Source: CBDUZS01 sp965371785 (GTDB lineage: Bacteria; Fermentibacterota; Fermentibacteria; Fermentibacterales; JCC-6). From it: a stretch of 17,713 nt of DNA. Each line of letters opens with the position of its first letter. Within the stretch, counting starts at the first letter, position 1. The notes beneath the pieces were generated by a model, which had not been told where the DNA came from, made no database searches, and saw only the letters and a list, made by a program, of their open reading frames with translations. This document shows, piece after piece, positions 15,600-17,713 of this stretch. The stretch is from contig CBDUZS010000054.1 in NCBI GenBank assembly GCA_965371785.1, positions 1 through 17,713 on the forward strand. The letters run 5' to 3'. A program made the position numbers and the translations under genes.

Positions 15600-17713
15600 T
15601 TACGGTTTCTCGATAGCGGTCTGAGCCGCTGCGAGTCGTGCGATTGGTACCCTGTAGGGAGAACAGGAAACGTAGTCGAGCCCGGTTCTGTCGAAGAAAC
15701 TGATCGATGCAGGATCTCCTCCGTGCTCGCCGCAAACGCCTATCTTCAGTCCCGGATGGTTCCGGCGGCCGTTCTCGACTGCTATGGCAACCAGTCTGCC
15801 GATACCATCGATATCGAGGGAAGCAAAAGGGTCTCTTTCGTAGATGCCCATTCGGACGTAGTCTCCCAGGAATTTCCCCGCGTCATCTCTCGACAGGCCG
15901 CAACCCATCTGGGTCAGATCGTTGGTTCCGAAGCTGAAGAAATCTGCATAGTCCGCTATCCGGTCCGCATCCATCGCTGCCCTGGGCACCTCGATCATCG
16001 TGCCGATTCTGTAACCGAGGAAATCCGGTGACTTACCCCTCTCGGCGAGCACCTCGTCGATTACATGCTGAGCTCTTTCTCTGGAGATCCTGAGCTCCTC
16101 CGGGTGTCCTACGAGAGGTATCATTATCTCGGGATTGACTTCGATTCCCTTGTCAATGCAGTTGATGGCAGCTTCGATGATTGCCCTGACCTGCATGTCA
16201 GACACCTCGGGGTAGATCAGGCCAAGCCTGCAGCCTCTGTGACCGAGCATCGGGTTGAATTCGTGGAGCTTCTCGACGATGAGCTGGATCTTCTCGACTC
16301 CCACACCCATCTCCTTCGACATCTGCTCCTGTCCTTCGATGTCTCTCGGCAGGAACTCGTGGAGGGGTGGATCGAGAAGACGGATGGTACAGGGGCGGCC
16401 GCCGACAGCGGTGAAGATATCTTCAAAGTCTTTTCTCTGCAGGGGAAGCAGCTCTGAGAGAGCCTCGTTGTAGATTGAAAGGGGGCCGGCAAGTTCTTCA
16501 GCAAGAGTGGCGTTGTCGGGATCGAGTTCCAGTCTGTCACGCAGCTGTTTCACTTCCTCGGCCACGAGGATCATCTTCCTGAAGGGAACGATCCTGTCGC
16601 TTTCGAAGAACATGTGCTCGGTCCGGCAGAGGCCGATTCCCTCGGCGCCGAAGAGGATTGCCATTCTGGTATCCCTCTCGGTCTCGGCATTAGTTCTCAC
16701 ACCAAGTCGTCTGTATTCGTCAGCCCAGGTCATGAGTTTCTCGTAGTTCTGGAAGAGACTGCTGTCCTCGGCACTCATGTTCCCATCGAGTATCTGGATG
16801 ATCTCGGATGGGCGCACCTGCACCTCTCCGTGGAAAACCTCTCCCGTGAAACCGTCTATTGCCAGGATGTCGCCCTCTCCAATCCTGACATTACCGCACG
16901 TGAGAACCTTCTTCTCACCGTCGATGCGCAGATCGCCGGCTCCCGCAACGCACGGAGTGCCCATTCCCCTTGCCACAACGGCAGCATGTGAAGTCATTCC
17001 GCCCCTTGCCGTGAGGATACCTCTGGCAACGGCCATACCGCCAATGTCTTCAGGGCTGGTCTCCTGCCTGCAGAGTATGACGCTTTCTCCCCTGGAAGCA
17101 CATTCCTCGGCATCCTCGGCAGTGAAAACGGCTGTTCCGCATGCTCCTCCCGGTGATGCGTTCAGAGCTTTTGTCAGTAACGTCGCCGACTTCTTGTCAT
17201 CACCATCCAGAATAGGTGCGAAGAGCTGACTGAAGGCGTTGGCCGGTACACGCATCAGGGCGGTCCTGATGTCGATCAGGTTGTCTTTCTCCATATCCAC
17301 CGCGATGTTCAATGCAGCGAACACCGTTCTCTTACCGGTCCTCGTCTGAAGAAGGTAGAGAACACCGTTCTCGATCGTGAACTCGATGTCCTGCATGTCG
17401 AGGTAGTGCTTCTCGAGAACATCCCGCAGTTCCAGGAGCTTTCTGTAGGAATCCGCATCCCTCTCTTCGAGTGCGGATATTGGCAGCGGTGTTCTGATGC
17501 CGGCTACGACATCCTCTCCCTGCGCGTTCATGAGAAATTCACCGTAGAATTCGTCTTTCCCGCTTGCGGGATCACGCGTGAAGCAGACACCTGTTCCCGA
17601 TTTCTCACCCATGTTGCCGAAAACCATCACCTGTACGTTCACAGCGGTTCCGACAAGACCCTTTATATTGTTGAGTTCGCGGTACTTGATTGCTCGGGGA
17701 TTACCCCAGGAAC
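15600..17713 (-). CDS. ppdK: Pyruvate, phosphate dikinase, C-terminal part (N-terminus beyond window)
   Basis: The frame is open to the window edge; 703 codons are visible and about 200 N-terminal residues of the ATP-grasp domain are missing. Numbering here starts at the GTG codon 17640-17642, preceded by W-G-N-P-R-A-I-K-Y-R. PpdK interconverts pyruvate, ATP and phosphate with PEP, AMP and pyrophosphate in the cytoplasm. The end of the nucleotide-binding domain has FGNMGEKSGTGVCFTRDP (8-24). The phospho-carrier His219 is in GGMTSHAAVVARGMGTPCVAG (codon 16986-16988). The PEP/pyruvate barrel has GIGLCRTEHMFFE (335-347), GHRGCRLG and the catalytic Cys637 in VCGEHGGDP. An extra segment of about 30 residues (about 361-392) precedes LLPLQRKDFEDIF. 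All catalytic residues seen are intact. It heads the visible gene train. Confidence 0.95.
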   Translation of the reverse strand, partial: SWGNPRAIKYRELNNIKGLVGTAVNVQVMVFGNMGEKSGTGVCFTRDPASGKDEFYGEFLMNAQGEDVVAGIRTPLPISALEERDADSYRKLLELRDVLEKHYLDMQDIEFTIENGVLYLLQTRTGKRTVFAALNIAVDMEKDNLIDIRTALMRVPANAFSQLFAPILDGDDKKSATLLTKALNASPGGACGTAVFTAEDAEECASRGESVILCRQETSPEDIGGMAVARGILTARGGMTSHAAVVARGMGTPCVAGAGDLRIDGEKKVLTCGNVRIGEGDILAIDGFTGEVFHGEVQVRPSEIIQILDGNMSAEDSSLFQNYEKLMTWADEYRRLGVRTNAETERDTRMAILFGAEGIGLCRTEHMFFESDRIVPFRKMILVAEEVKQLRDRLELDPDNATLAEELAGPLSIYNEALSELLPLQRKDFEDIFTAVGGRPCTIRLLDPPLHEFLPRDIEGQEQMSKEMGVGVEKIQLIVEKLHEFNPMLGHRGCRLGLIYPEVSDMQVRAIIEAAINCIDKGIEVNPEIMIPLVGHPEELRISRERAQHVIDEVLAERGKSPDFLGYRIGTMIEVPRAAMDADRIADYADFFSFGTNDLTQMGCGLSRDDAGKFLGDYVRMGIYERDPFASLDIDGIGRLVAIAVENGRRNHPGLKIGVCGEHGGDPASISFFDRTGLDYVSCSPYRVPIARLAAAQTAIEKP

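Noticed and set aside
15441..16031. Plus-strand open frame of 196 codons spanning the ppdK-cyclase junction
   Set aside because: Antisense to two well-supported genes; composition typical of a shadow frame.

Overview
The window is coding on the minus strand from end to end. It holds sixteen genes, the two outermost cut by the window edges, all read right to left. Every junction is an overlap of up to 19 nt or a gap of at most 19 nt; seven of the fifteen are 4-nt ATGA overlaps. No stretch over 300 bases lacks a gene. I see no tRNA, rRNA, CRISPR array, insertion sequence, attachment site or convincing promoter. Read directly from the sequence, this looks like one very long operon or several back-to-back operons without spacer.

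The organism is a Gram-negative (diderm) bacterium. It has a lipid A-type (LpxL/HtrB) acyltransferase, a probable lipoprotein, an outer-membrane-like protein, and nucleotide-sugar enzymes of the kind used for surface polysaccharide. GC content is moderate. At least four genes appear to start with TTG, each with a purine-rich Shine-Dalgarno-like sequence. The mixture of families suggests an uncultured lineage of the FCB type or a neighbouring candidate phylum; that placement is inference at low confidence.

Layout in transcription order (right to left). (1) Pyruvate phosphate dikinase, lacking its N-terminus at the window edge. (2) An 800-residue sensor, REC-GAF-PAS-GAF-GGDEF, whose cyclase motifs are intact but whose receiver has lost its phospho-acceptor Asp. 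(3) A DUF362 protein with two 4Fe-4S clusters, an LpxL-type acyltransferase, a second DUF362 protein without clusters, and GpsA (glycerol-3-phosphate dehydrogenase). (4) A NifS-like class V PLP-fold protein whose PLP lysine is Met, a secreted GHL10/DUF187 glycoside-hydrolase-like protein, and a YycJ/WalJ-type metallo-beta-lactamase-fold protein. (5) A small exported beta-rich protein and a probable lipoprotein. (6) An ArsB/NhaD/SLC13-type permease, AroB, TatC, a UDP-glucose/GDP-mannose dehydrogenase-family enzyme, and the first 14 codons of an NAD-dependent epimerase/dehydratase.

The most coherent theme is cell-envelope building: lipid precursor and acyl transfer, nucleotide sugars, protein export, exported proteins. 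Central metabolism (PpdK, AroB) and c-di-GMP signalling sit beside it. The items most worth a second look are the PLP-fold protein without its lysine, the two DUF362 proteins bracketing an acyltransferase next to GpsA, and a 28-bp perfect palindrome near the 5' end of the cyclase gene.
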